Below, one piece after another: positions 7,890 through 15,792 of a stretch of 64,000 nucleotides of DNA (position 1 is the first letter of the stretch; each line of letters starts with the position of its first letter). The position numbers and the translations under genes were made by a program. Below the pieces are notes generated by a model. It did not search any database. It saw only the letters and a program-made list of their open reading frames with translations, and was not told where the DNA came from. The stretch comes from Myxococcus eversor (GTDB taxonomy: Bacteria; Myxococcota; Myxococcia; Myxococcales; Myxococcaceae). Where the stretch lies: contig NZ_JAAIXY010000029.1 in NCBI RefSeq assembly GCF_010894455.1, positions 1 through 64,000 on the forward strand, read 5' to 3'.

Positions 7890-8549
7890 ATGGATGCGCC
7901 TGTCGTGGAACGCGCTCGTGGTCGTCGCTGGGTGGGATTGCTCGTCGTGGGAGTGCTGGCGCTCCTCGCGGCGCTCGCGCTCCCGTTGCTGCGCGAGTCA
8001 CGTGCCCGGCTGCGGGCGCGGGGGCTGCCCGAATTCGGTGCCCTGCCGACCTTTCGACTGATGGACCAGACGGGACGCCCGTTCTCCGATGCGGACCTGC
8101 GAGGCGCCGTCGTCGTCGCGGACTTCATGTTCACGCGCTGCCCCACGGTGTGTCCGCTGCTCACCGCGAAGATGGCCCGCCTCCAGCGACAGGCGCGCGA
8201 GGCGGGGCTCGCGGTGCGCTTCGTCTCGTTCAGCGTGGACCCGCGCTACGACACGCCGGAGCGGCTCGCCGCGTACGCGGACACGCGGCACCTGGACACG
8301 AGCAACTGGGCCCTGCTGACGGGAGAACTGGAGGACGTGGAGACCACGGTGCTGGAGGGCTTCCGCGTGATGATGGGGCGGGAGGCGGACGCGGGAGAGG
8401 ACGACTTCCTCAGCATCTTCCACGGCGAGCACTTCGTCCTCGTGGACACGGAAGGGCGCATCCGGGGGTACTACCGCGTGGTGGATGACTCCGACGGACT
8501 GGAGTCGCTTCAGCGCGACCTGGAGGCGCTGGTGCACGCAGCGGATTGA
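7890..8549 (+). CDS. SCO1/SenC-family copper chaperone
   Basis: This 219-residue protein is anchored by one helix (VGLLVVGVLALLAALALPLL, residues 15-34) with its thioredoxin-like domain outside the inner membrane. It carries the CuA-delivery motif C84-PTV-C88 in FTRCPTVCP, and H178 (FHGEHFVLVD) as the third copper ligand. SCO proteins deliver copper to cytochrome oxidase subunit II or act as copper-linked thiol reductases. The ATG at 7890 follows the upstream stop by one base and a GGGGGAGG-type ribosome site sits inside the previous gene. No oxidase genes lie in the window, so the client is unknown. Confidence 0.85.
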   Translation: MDAPVVERARGRRWVGLLVVGVLALLAALALPLLRESRARLRARGLPEFGALPTFRLMDQTGRPFSDADLRGAVVVADFMFTRCPTVCPLLTAKMARLQRQAREAGLAVRFVSFSVDPRYDTPERLAAYADTRHLDTSNWALLTGELEDVETTVLEGFRVMMGREADAGEDDFLSIFHGEHFVLVDTEGRIRGYYRVVDDSDGLESLQRDLEALVHAAD

Positions 8550-8579
8550 TGGAGACCCGCCGCGGGGAGAGGTCATCTG

Positions 8580-8610
8580 TCCGGGCTCGGCTCCGCACCG
8601 CGAGCCCGGA
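8580..8610. terminator. Hairpin between convergent genes
   Basis: TCCGGGCTCG (8580-8589) pairs perfectly with CGAGCCCGGA (8601-8610) across an 11-base loop. It lies between the end of the SCO gene and the end of the small lipoprotein gene, so it can serve both strands. Confidence 0.6.
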
Positions 8611-8621
8611 GCGTCGGGTGC

Positions 8622-8819
8622 TCAGCGGCCTGGTGGCTTGAGGTCCGCGGGCAGCCCGCCGCCAGGAGTGGGAGGCCGCTCCAGGCCGGTGGGCTGCGTC
8701 AGTCCCTGCGCGGGCAGCGGGCCCGAGTCGGGCGTCACGGCCGAGGGTGTCTTCGAACCGCTGTCCGAGCACGCGCAGAGCGCGCACGCGGCGGCCAATG
8801 CAATCAAGTGGCGAGTCAT
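8622..8819 (-). CDS. Small lipoprotein
   Basis: This 65-residue protein begins with a lipoprotein signal peptide (MTRHLIALAAACALCACSDS; lipobox LCAC, lipidated Cys at 17). The mature part is short, proline- and glycine-rich and likely disordered. It starts 16 bases after the YcnI-like gene with GGGAG upstream, so the two probably share a transcript. I do not recognise a family. Its position suggests a minor accessory role in the copper-related group. Confidence 0.6.
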   Translation of the reverse strand: MTRHLIALAAACALCACSDSGSKTPSAVTPDSGPLPAQGLTQPTGLERPPTPGGGLPADLKPPGR

Positions 8820-8835
8820 GGCTGTCTCTCCCGCC

Positions 8836-9558
8836 TCAGTACTTGACCCAGATTTCCGTGCCCGGATGAATCTCCGTCAGCGCTTCCGTGTCCTTGTCGG
8901 ACTCGATGAGCTCCGTTGTCACCGGGTTGGGGCTGTACGCGCGGTTGCCCGCCCAGACAATCTGGGCGTCGCTGAACACGGCGAAGTCGTGCACGTGCTC
9001 CTCCACCGTGTACTTGTTCCAGCCTGGCGTGCGCTTGGGATAGACGAAGAGCGCGGGCGCGGGCTCCGCCTGCGGCGTGGTGCCTGCGTCCGTTCCACCG
9101 TGGTCATGTCCACCCGACGTGCCCACCCACTCCACCGTCGTCTCGGCGCCCTCGGCATTCCGGCACGTCTGCGTGGTGGGGAAGTACACCGTGGTGAAGG
9201 CCGTATCCGGCATGCGGGCACGCAGCACCAGCCGGTGCGCATGCGTGTCGGCGGGGAGCACCTCGGCGGCGCTGCTCCGCGTCCACGTGACGGACGTCAC
9301 GTTGTTGTTCGCGTCCTTCTCCACCACGGCCTTGCCGAAGGCGGAGTCCAGGGGCCGCACGGAGGTGACGCCCGCGGGAATGGCGACCTTGATGCGGTAG
9401 GTGTCCGCGCCGCTGCACCCGTGGCCCACGGTGAACTGTGCCTCGTAGGACGTGCCGGCGATGGCGGGACCAGTGCCTGAGACGGCGACATGGGCATGGG
9501 CGGCGGTGCCGACCAGCAGGCTCGAGAATGCGAGCAACGTCTTGAGAGTGGGCTTCAA
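8836..9558 (-). CDS. YcnI/DUF1775-like copper-binding exported protein
   Basis: The protein has 240 residues from a TTG start at 9558, chosen because GGAGG lies seven bases ahead and a classical signal peptide (LKTLLAFSSLLVGTAAHAH) follows at once. Cleavage after AHA would leave a histidine at the mature N-terminus, as in YcnI, where the N-terminal His binds copper. The domain continues with GTSYEAQFTVGHGCSGADTY and IPAGVTSVRPL, both typical of DUF1775. A histidine-rich insert (GGHDHGGTDAG) may add metal ligands. The function is inferred to be periplasmic copper binding or storage. The neighbours are SCO-like and FixH/YtkA-like genes. Confidence 0.75.
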   Translation of the reverse strand: MKPTLKTLLAFSSLLVGTAAHAHVAVSGTGPAIAGTSYEAQFTVGHGCSGADTYRIKVAIPAGVTSVRPLDSAFGKAVVEKDANNNVTSVTWTRSSAAEVLPADTHAHRLVLRARMPDTAFTTVYFPTTQTCRNAEGAETTVEWVGTSGGHDHGGTDAGTTPQAEPAPALFVYPKRTPGWNKYTVEEHVHDFAVFSDAQIVWAGNRAYSPNPVTTELIESDKDTEALTEIHPGTEIWVKY

Positions 9559-9728
9559 GCGGGGCCTCCAGGAGGAAATGACTGCGCCAGCACCTCGGCG
9601 TAGCAGACCGCTTGGAGCGCACCGATGCGGCCATTTGCCGCAGCACGGTGGGGCAGGCCCCTCACTTTCGCCCGACAATCATCTGGAACCCGGAGGGTGG
9701 TCCGCGACAATTCGCCGCACCCCTCCGT

Positions 9729-11018
9729 TCACCACACGTCGTGTTCCCGCAGCAGCGCTCCCAGCGGACGCGAGCCGCCGCGGTGGGCGTCGAAGAGCTG
9801 TGCGGCGAGCTGCCGCGTCGGGTGGGCCCAGCCCATGCGCTCGTGTCCCTCGTGCGGCACCGGTGCGCAACGGATGAGCGCCGAGCGCAGCTCCTCCTCG
9901 GAGGCGAACACCGGATGCTCCAGCGGCAGCGGGTTCTGCGTGGCGAGGAACACCTGGCGCCCGGCCAGCTCGCGCAGGCTCTCCTCCACCCAGCGCGGGT
10001 GAAGACCGTTGGCGGGCTCGTCCAGGATGGCGAAGTCCTCGTTGACGTCCAGGTAGTACAAGAGCGACAGCAGCCGCTTCTGCCCGAAGCCCAGGTCCGC
10101 CTGCGTCAGCTCGCGCCCGTCGCGACGGACGAAGTGGAACGAGAACCCTCCGAATCCCACGCGCCCTCCGTTTTCGAACGAGCGCTTCTCCAGCACCTCC
10201 ACGCGCAGCTTCCCCGACTCCATTCCCGCCAGGCTCACGAAGCGAGAGAGGAACGAGCGCTCCAGCGCGTCGTGGCGCAACTCCAGCGCGTCGACGAGGG
10301 GCTCCTGCTCCACGCGCTCCCTCAACCATCCGGGCATCCAGCCGGGCAGGGCCATCAACCCCAACGGGAACACCTCTCCATCGCGCACCTCCATGGCGTA
10401 GCGGATGGTGCCCAGGCGCTCGAACATCCCGAGCGATTCGTCGAAGCGCTGCGGCGCCAGGAGGAACGTCCGCCTCAAGAGCTCCTTGAGCCGCTCCTTC
10501 ATGCCCGCGTCGATGTACTGCGCCGTCATGAACAGCAGCGTCCACACCGAGCGGTCCAGGAGCGACCAGTGCATGGTGCGCGTCCACGCGGGCGCGCCGT
10601 CCACCTTGCAGTCGATGCCCTCCGCGTCCGCGCGCATGACGAGCCGCGCCGAGGGCGAGGACAGCAGCAGCTCCACCTCGATGAGCGGCTGGAGCCCCGT
10701 GTCGAGCGTGGGCGTGCGCAGCGGCAACAGGCCCGCGCCCTGCCTCGCGCCAGGCTCCGTGCGCTCGGGCACGCGCGTGTCGTTGCGCGCGTACACGTGC
10801 AGCTTCATGCCGGGAAACGCCAGCTCATACTCCAACGCGAAGCGCTCGTGGATGAGGCTGGCGAAGTCCGAGGCCAGGACGATGGAGATGAGCTCCAGCA
10901 GCGTCGTCCGCCCGGTGCCATTCTCGCCGAGCACCAGGTTGAGTGACGGCCCGGGTGTCAGCTCGGTGCCGGGAGCGACGCTCCGGAAGTGGTGGACGGT
11001 GAGCCGGGTCAGCTTCAT
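9729..11018 (-). CDS. AAA-type ATPase (AAA_21/RecF-like), ABC-class
   Basis: This 429-residue soluble ATPase has Walker A LGENGTGRTT (residues ~29-38), an ABC-type signature region GFGQKRLLSLLYYLD and Walker B FAILDEPANGLHPRW followed by an H-loop-like FLATQNPL. This is the OLD/RecF-like layout of stand-alone ABC ATPases. The central insert (~100-290) is variable. There is no adjacent nuclease, so it is not a standard OLD or Gabija-type defence pair. Its role may be DNA repair, defence or housekeeping and cannot be decided. The gene stands alone. Confidence 0.75.
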   Translation of the reverse strand: MKLTRLTVHHFRSVAPGTELTPGPSLNLVLGENGTGRTTLLELISIVLASDFASLIHERFALEYELAFPGMKLHVYARNDTRVPERTEPGARQGAGLLPLRTPTLDTGLQPLIEVELLLSSPSARLVMRADAEGIDCKVDGAPAWTRTMHWSLLDRSVWTLLFMTAQYIDAGMKERLKELLRRTFLLAPQRFDESLGMFERLGTIRYAMEVRDGEVFPLGLMALPGWMPGWLRERVEQEPLVDALELRHDALERSFLSRFVSLAGMESGKLRVEVLEKRSFENGGRVGFGGFSFHFVRRDGRELTQADLGFGQKRLLSLLYYLDVNEDFAILDEPANGLHPRWVEESLRELAGRQVFLATQNPLPLEHPVFASEEELRSALIRCAPVPHEGHERMGWAHPTRQLAAQLFDAHRGGSRPLGALLREHDVW

Positions 11019-11189
11019 GCGGAGTCCTCGCCCGGCAGCTTCGTCTTCCCGGGGTACGGCGGGAATACCTCGGTCACTGGAGTGTCTGGTGGCTCGCCTG
11101 AATCGTTAGGTGCGCGAGAGGCTCGTCTATACACTCCGCCCGCCTTCGCACCCCCCATGCTTCTGTTCCGAAAGGATGATGTGAGGCCG

Positions 11190-12035
11190 ATGAAGAACGT
11201 TGCCCTCGGATGTCTGCTCTCCGCGCTCGTGGCCCTGGTGGCCGCGCCCGCGTCCGCCCAGCTCGAGCTGCCCGCCCCCAGCCCCTCCGCCAAGGTGGCG
11301 CAGGAAGTGGGCGTCACCTCGATTTCCATCGACTATTCCAGCCCGGGTGTGAAGGGCCGCAAGGTCTGGGGTGACCTCGTCCCCTGGGACAAGCCCTGGC
11401 GCTCCGGCGCGAACCAGTCCACCAAGATTACCTTCAGCCACGACGTCACCTTCGGCGGCAAGGCTGTCCCCGCCGGCACCTACGCCATCGTCACCCTGCC
11501 CTCGCAGAAGGGTTGGAAGGTGATGCTGAACAAGGAGCTGGGGCTGTTCTCCACCGCGGCGCAGTACTCGCCCGCCAACGACGTGGCCACCGTCGCCGCG
11601 ACGACGGCGGCCATTCCCAGCCGTGAGCGGCTGGCGTTTGTCTTCAGCAACACCACGGAGGACAGCACCTCGCTGGACCTCGAGTGGGAGAAGCTGCGCA
11701 TCTCCGTCCCCATCAAGACGGACACGGCCACGCTGGCCAAGGCCAACATCGAGAAGGCGTCCAAGGCGAGCGCGAGCGAGCACGCCCAGGCGGCCCGCTA
11801 CGTGGCGGAGTCCACCAAGGACTACGTCGCGGCGCTGAAGCTCGCGGACGCGTCCGTGGCCATGGACTCCAACTGGTTCAACCAGTGGGTTCGCGCGGAC
11901 ATCCTGGCGCGTGACGGCAAGTTCGCCGAGGCCCGCAAGGCCGCCCAGATTTCGTGGGACCTGGGTGAGAAGGACCCGAACTTCTTCTTCAAGGCCCAGG
12001 TCTCCAAGGCCCTCGCGGACTGGAAGAACAAGTAG
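11190..12035 (+). CDS. DUF2911 exported protein
   Basis: This 281-residue protein has a clear signal peptide ending in APASAQ (residues 1-24). The mature protein begins with LPAPSPSAKVAQEVGVTSIS, then IDYSSPGVKGRKVWG and WRSGANQSTKITFSHDV, the hallmark sequence of DUF2911. A C-terminal helical part (about 200-281) resembles a tetratricopeptide-like pair (LKLADASVAMDSNWFNQWVR). The function of DUF2911 is unknown; it is common in the periplasm of myxobacteria and Bacteroidetes. The ATG at 11190 follows GAGG. It is monocistronic and convergent with bshA. Confidence 0.8.
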   Translation: MKNVALGCLLSALVALVAAPASAQLELPAPSPSAKVAQEVGVTSISIDYSSPGVKGRKVWGDLVPWDKPWRSGANQSTKITFSHDVTFGGKAVPAGTYAIVTLPSQKGWKVMLNKELGLFSTAAQYSPANDVATVAATTAAIPSRERLAFVFSNTTEDSTSLDLEWEKLRISVPIKTDTATLAKANIEKASKASASEHAQAARYVAESTKDYVAALKLADASVAMDSNWFNQWVRADILARDGKFAEARKAAQISWDLGEKDPNFFFKAQVSKALADWKNK

Positions 12036-12047
12036 TCGTCCCGTCGC

Positions 12048-12082
12048 GAGTGGAGCCCCTTCAGCGCCGGGGGGCTCCGCTC
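12048..12082. terminator. Hairpin between DUF2911 gene and bshA
   Basis: GAGTGGAGCCCC (12048-12059) pairs with GGGGCTCCGCTC (12071-12082) with one mismatch. It overlaps the last codons of bshA and can stop transcription from both sides. Confidence 0.5.
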
Positions 12083-13224
12083 ACGAGCCGGCGGTAGAGC
12101 GCTTCATACCGGTCAATGGCCGGCTCCATCCTGAAGCGCTCGACGACGTCGGCCCGCGCTCGGAGGGAGAAGTTCTTCCAGCGAGTCGCGTCACGCAGCA
12201 GGCCGAGCACGTGGCCCGCCATGGCGCGCACGTCGCCCAGCGGGGCCAACAGGCCCGTGTCGCCGTGGCGGACGACTTCCGGAATGCCTCCCACGTCGCT
12301 GGCGACGACGGGGACGCCGCAGCTGAGCGCCTCCAGCGCCGCGAGGCCGAAGCTCTCCTGCTCGCTGGGGAGCAGGAACACGTCGGACGCGGCGAGCACC
12401 TCCATGAAGCGGTCCTGCTTGCCGGGAAAGGCCACGCGGTGCGAGAGGCCCAGCTCGCGCAGCATCCGCTCCGCCGGGGCGCGCTCGGGGCCGTCTCCCA
12501 CCATCACCAGCCGACAGGGGAGCTGTCGGTGGACCTCCGCGAAGACGCCCACCACGTCGGTGATGCGTTTGACGGGGCGGAAGTTGGAGACGTGGATGAG
12601 GACGGGCTCGTGTTCGCCCAGGTCCGGGAAGAGGGCGCGAAGGTGCGCGCGCTCCCGTGCGGGGGCATAGCGCTCCGTGTCCACGAAGTTGGCGATGACC
12701 TCGATGGGGAAGGTCTGCGGCAGGCTGAAGCCGCTCCACGTCGCGTCGCGGAGGAACGCGGAAGGCGTCGTCACCGCGTCGCTGCGCAGGATGGAGAAGC
12801 GCGTCATCGGCAGGTAGCTGGGGTGCACGCCCACCAGCGTGGTGTCCGTGCCGTGCAGCGTGGTGACGATGCGCGGCCCGTGCTCGCCCAGCACCTCGCG
12901 CGCCATCCACGCCGCCGTGGCGTGCGGCACCGCGTAGTGCACGTGCAGCACGTCCAGCTTCTCGCTGTTGGCCACCTCAATCATCTTGGAGGCGAGCGCG
13001 ATGGGGTACGTGCCGGAGCGCTGGAGCGCGGGGTAGTCGCTCTCCGTCACCTCATGGAACGTCACGCCCCGGGGCAGGGTGTCCAACCGCGCGGGCGGCT
13101 CCCGGGCGATGAAGTGGACGCGGTGACCTCGCTCGGCCATTCCCAGGCCGATGCCGGTGGCGACCATGCCGCTGCCCCCGAAGGTCGAAAAGCAGGTGAT
13201 GGCGATGGAGAGGGGCGGACTCAT
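12061..13224 (-). CDS. bshA: BshA, N-acetyl-alpha-D-glucosaminyl L-malate synthase
   Basis: This 387-residue GT4 glycosyltransferase makes the first bacillithiol intermediate from UDP-GlcNAc and L-malate. Diagnostic BshA segments are the N-terminal FGGSGMVATGIGLGMAERGH, the helix ALASKMIEVANSEKLDVLHV, HYAVPHA, TTLHGTDTTLVG and TRFSILRSDAVTTPS. The C-terminal half has the GT4 E-x7-E region (LPSEQESFGLAALEALSCG). Its ATG overlaps the stop of bshB1 by four bases, so it is the third gene of a tightly coupled bshC-bshB1-bshA operon. Length matches the family. Confidence 0.92.
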   Translation of the reverse strand: MSPPLSIAITCFSTFGGSGMVATGIGLGMAERGHRVHFIAREPPARLDTLPRGVTFHEVTESDYPALQRSGTYPIALASKMIEVANSEKLDVLHVHYAVPHATAAWMAREVLGEHGPRIVTTLHGTDTTLVGVHPSYLPMTRFSILRSDAVTTPSAFLRDATWSGFSLPQTFPIEVIANFVDTERYAPARERAHLRALFPDLGEHEPVLIHVSNFRPVKRITDVVGVFAEVHRQLPCRLVMVGDGPERAPAERMLRELGLSHRVAFPGKQDRFMEVLAASDVFLLPSEQESFGLAALEALSCGVPVVASDVGGIPEVVRHGDTGLLAPLGDVRAMAGHVLGLLRDATRWKNFSLRARADVVERFRMEPAIDRYEALYRRLVSGAPRR

Positions 13225-14027
13225 CGGCGGTGAGGGAAGAACAGGGGCTTCTCGAAGCTATTCCGGCGGAAGTGCTCCACCGGGTCGATGAGCCCCAACG
13301 TCTCCCGGACGACATACGGCTCGCCGTGGGCGACACCCACCTGGGCGCCATAGAACCTGTCCCGCGCCTCCAGTGAGGAGAGCGACAGCGGCGAGCCCAC
13401 CAGCGTGGCGGGTGCGTCCGGTCGGGGCTCCACCTGACTCGCGTAGCAGCGCACGGCCGCCGTCTTGCTCGCGTACACGGCCGACACGTCCACGACGAAG
13501 CTCGGCTCGGCCAGGTGGCGCAGGGGGTAGTAGAGCACCTGCCGAGGCGTGAACGGGGGGCCGGGCGGCTCGGTCTCGAACTTGCGCACCCCCGCGAAGA
13601 ACAGCGCGCGCGTCACCAGCGCGCTGGCGGCCTCGTGGTCCGGGTGGCGCTCCTCCTCCCACGGGACGATGACCAGCTCCGGCCGCAGGCGGCGGAGCAC
13701 TTCGACGATGCGGGCCACCGCGGAGTCGCGGATGCGCTCGGACTCGCTGGCCTCGAAGCCGGCCCAGGGGTTGAGCCAGCCGTCGGGCAGGCCCAGGTTC
13801 TCCCTCACCGACAGGCCCAACACTCGCGAGGCGGCCTCCGTCTCCGCCGCGCGCGTCTCCAGCGTCCCGCGAGAGCTCTTCTCGCCGCGCGACAAGTCAA
13901 TGATGCCGGTGCGGTGGCCCAGGCTCGAGAGCTTCGCCATCAGCCCGCCGCAGAACAGCTCCACGTCGTCCGGATGCGGGCCGAAGGCGAGGGCCTCCAG
14001 TCCGTAGGTCGCGCCGCTCGTGCTCAT
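13221..14027 (-). CDS. bshB1: BshB1, N-acetyl-alpha-D-glucosaminyl L-malate deacetylase
   Basis: This 268-residue PIG-L/LmbE-fold zinc enzyme removes the acetyl group from GlcNAc-malate in bacillithiol synthesis. The N-terminal metal motif is AFGPHPDDVELFCGG and the third ligand lies in EEERHPDHEAAS. The conserved IIDLSRGEKSSRGT and AAETEAASRVLGLSVRENL are characteristic of BshB1. The product goes to BshC for cysteine addition. Four-base overlaps join it to both neighbours. Confidence 0.92.
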   Translation of the reverse strand: MSTSGATYGLEALAFGPHPDDVELFCGGLMAKLSSLGHRTGIIDLSRGEKSSRGTLETRAAETEAASRVLGLSVRENLGLPDGWLNPWAGFEASESERIRDSAVARIVEVLRRLRPELVIVPWEEERHPDHEAASALVTRALFFAGVRKFETEPPGPPFTPRQVLYYPLRHLAEPSFVVDVSAVYASKTAAVRCYASQVEPRPDAPATLVGSPLSLSSLEARDRFYGAQVGVAHGEPYVVRETLGLIDPVEHFRRNSFEKPLFFPHRR

Positions 14028-15649
14028 GGCGTCAAATCCCGGAGGTCACCGGAGAAGGGGACACACGCGTCGAGCACCTGGCGGGTGAAGGCCCGGGAGC
14101 CGAAGCGACACGCGTAGTAGGCCATGCCGTGGATGCGCTCCTGCGGCGCCCCGTCCGGCACGAGCATGGCGCGCAGCCGGTCCACGCGCTCGGTGGTGAC
14201 CTCGTCGCGCAGCGCGAGCGCGCGGCCGTAGCGGGCCGACAGGCGCGACACCGCGGCGCGCACGGTGCCCCGGGTGCGCTTGAGCGCGTCGAGCAGTTGG
14301 GGGTCGAGCTTGAGCATCGTCTCGCCCATGCGGTCCAGCTCCGAGGAGAAGGCGCCGAAGAGGCGCGCCTCCAGCGTGCCCGCGGGCTCGTAGGGCTCCG
14401 CCGCGTCCCGCGTGGAGAGCCTCGTCAAGAGCGCGTCGCGGGGCTCGCCCACCTCGTCCGGCGTGAGGCCCAACTTGTGGAGGAGTCTGCGGGCCCGGTC
14501 GTCCAGCACGCGGAAGCGGGCGCGCGGCACCACCAGCGGCATGGGCAGGCCCGCGTGCTCATAGAGGGGAGACAGTTGCGCGAAGTAGGAGACCTCGCCC
14601 GGGCCGCCGACATAGGCCGCCGTCGGCAGCCACGTGTCCTGGAGGAGCGGACGCAGGAGCGCGGAGGTGGTGAAGCGCAGCGGCTCGCGCGCAAGCCAGT
14701 CCAGGAGCTCCTTCGTCGTCACCGTGGCGCCGCGCGGGTGGCCCACCAGGGTCCACGTGTCGGGGCCCGCCGGGTCCATCCGGTAGCGCGCGCCCTCGAT
14801 GCCGTCAGGCGAGTAGAAACCGAGCGGAGCGCCGGGACGGATGTGGACCTGCTCGGAGAAGCCCGCCTGCGTCAGCGCCTCCACGCGACGCGAGAGCGCG
14901 GTGGAGATGGCGGAGGCGTCCTGAATCGCGAGCCGGTGGATGGGCGCGGCGAAGGGCGCGAGGCGCGCGTCCCTCGGGTCGATGAAGACCAGGCCCTCTT
15001 CGGCGAAGAGGGTGGCGAGCACCTGGGTGAACGCCTCCGCGAGCGTCGCGTCGGGCTGGTAGGCGCGCACGAGCAGCTCCAGGTGTTCGGAGACCTGGGG
15101 CTCTCCGTTCAGCTCACAGCGCAGGGCCTCCAGGGCCTGGATGACCCCCGAGCCCAGCTTGCGGTGGGCGACGGGCGCGCGCGAGGTGGCGGCCTCGGGC
15201 ACCTCCAAGGCCACGCGCTTCGCGGAGCCTCGCGGGCTCGCGACGAAGCAGTGGTCCACCTCCGGCAGGTCGTGGTCCTCGGTTTGAAGCCAGAAGACGG
15301 GAACACAGGGCCGCCCGGTTTCTTCCCGAAGCGCGCGCGCGGCGCTGATGGCGGCGGCGGCCTTGTAGAGCGTGAAGAGCGGGCCGAGGAACAGCCCCAT
15401 CTGCTGGCCCGTCACCACGGCGATGGTGCCAGGGCGGGCGAGCTCCTCCAGATGACGCTCGCGCGCGGGACTCGGCGCGAGGCGTGCGTTCTGGGCCGAC
15501 ACGACGTCGAGCAGGGCCGACGACATGGGGCGAGAGGCGGCGGCGGCCGCGGCCTCCGCGCGAGCGGCGCGGTGACGGAAGCGGTCGGGCAGGAAGGCGA
15601 GCGCGCGTGGGTCTCCCTTGAGCCACGCGGTGGGAAAGGAAGGCGTCAC
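14024..15649 (-). CDS. bshC: BshC, putative cysteine ligase of bacillithiol synthesis
   Basis: The protein has 541 residues from the GTG at 15649, which gives the family's usual length and N-terminus (VTPSFPTAWLKGDPRALAFL). An upstream extension of the frame to 15712 lacks family likeness. Recognisable pieces are VVTGQQMGLFLGPLFTLYKA (nucleotide-binding-like HxGH/TGQQ core), FWLQTEDHDLPEVDH and YVGGPGEVSYFAQL. BshC adds cysteine to GlcN-malate to give bacillithiol. It is the first gene of the operon, starting 143 bases from the divergent exported PIG-L gene. No strong ribosome site is visible, so the exact start is less certain than the frame. Confidence 0.88.
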   Translation of the reverse strand: MTPSFPTAWLKGDPRALAFLPDRFRHRAARAEAAAAAASRPMSSALLDVVSAQNARLAPSPARERHLEELARPGTIAVVTGQQMGLFLGPLFTLYKAAAAISAARALREETGRPCVPVFWLQTEDHDLPEVDHCFVASPRGSAKRVALEVPEAATSRAPVAHRKLGSGVIQALEALRCELNGEPQVSEHLELLVRAYQPDATLAEAFTQVLATLFAEEGLVFIDPRDARLAPFAAPIHRLAIQDASAISTALSRRVEALTQAGFSEQVHIRPGAPLGFYSPDGIEGARYRMDPAGPDTWTLVGHPRGATVTTKELLDWLAREPLRFTTSALLRPLLQDTWLPTAAYVGGPGEVSYFAQLSPLYEHAGLPMPLVVPRARFRVLDDRARRLLHKLGLTPDEVGEPRDALLTRLSTRDAAEPYEPAGTLEARLFGAFSSELDRMGETMLKLDPQLLDALKRTRGTVRAAVSRLSARYGRALALRDEVTTERVDRLRAMLVPDGAPQERIHGMAYYACRFGSRAFTRQVLDACVPFSGDLRDLTP

Positions 15650-15792
15650 GGTGCGCGGTGATAACAGGTCATCTTCGGGTCGGCACGGAGAAGGACGGTG
15701 ACGCGCACGCAACGTGAGGCCGTGGCTGGGCGCGTCATGGGATGAACGCCAGGCGCGCGTGGGTGAAGGCCTTGTTGTAGGGTCCGCCGCGG

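Noticed and set aside
9729..11018. AAA ATPase considered as a defence system (OLD, Gabija, Septu-like)
   Set aside because: No nuclease, helicase or effector gene is next to it and no TOPRIM domain is visible in the protein.
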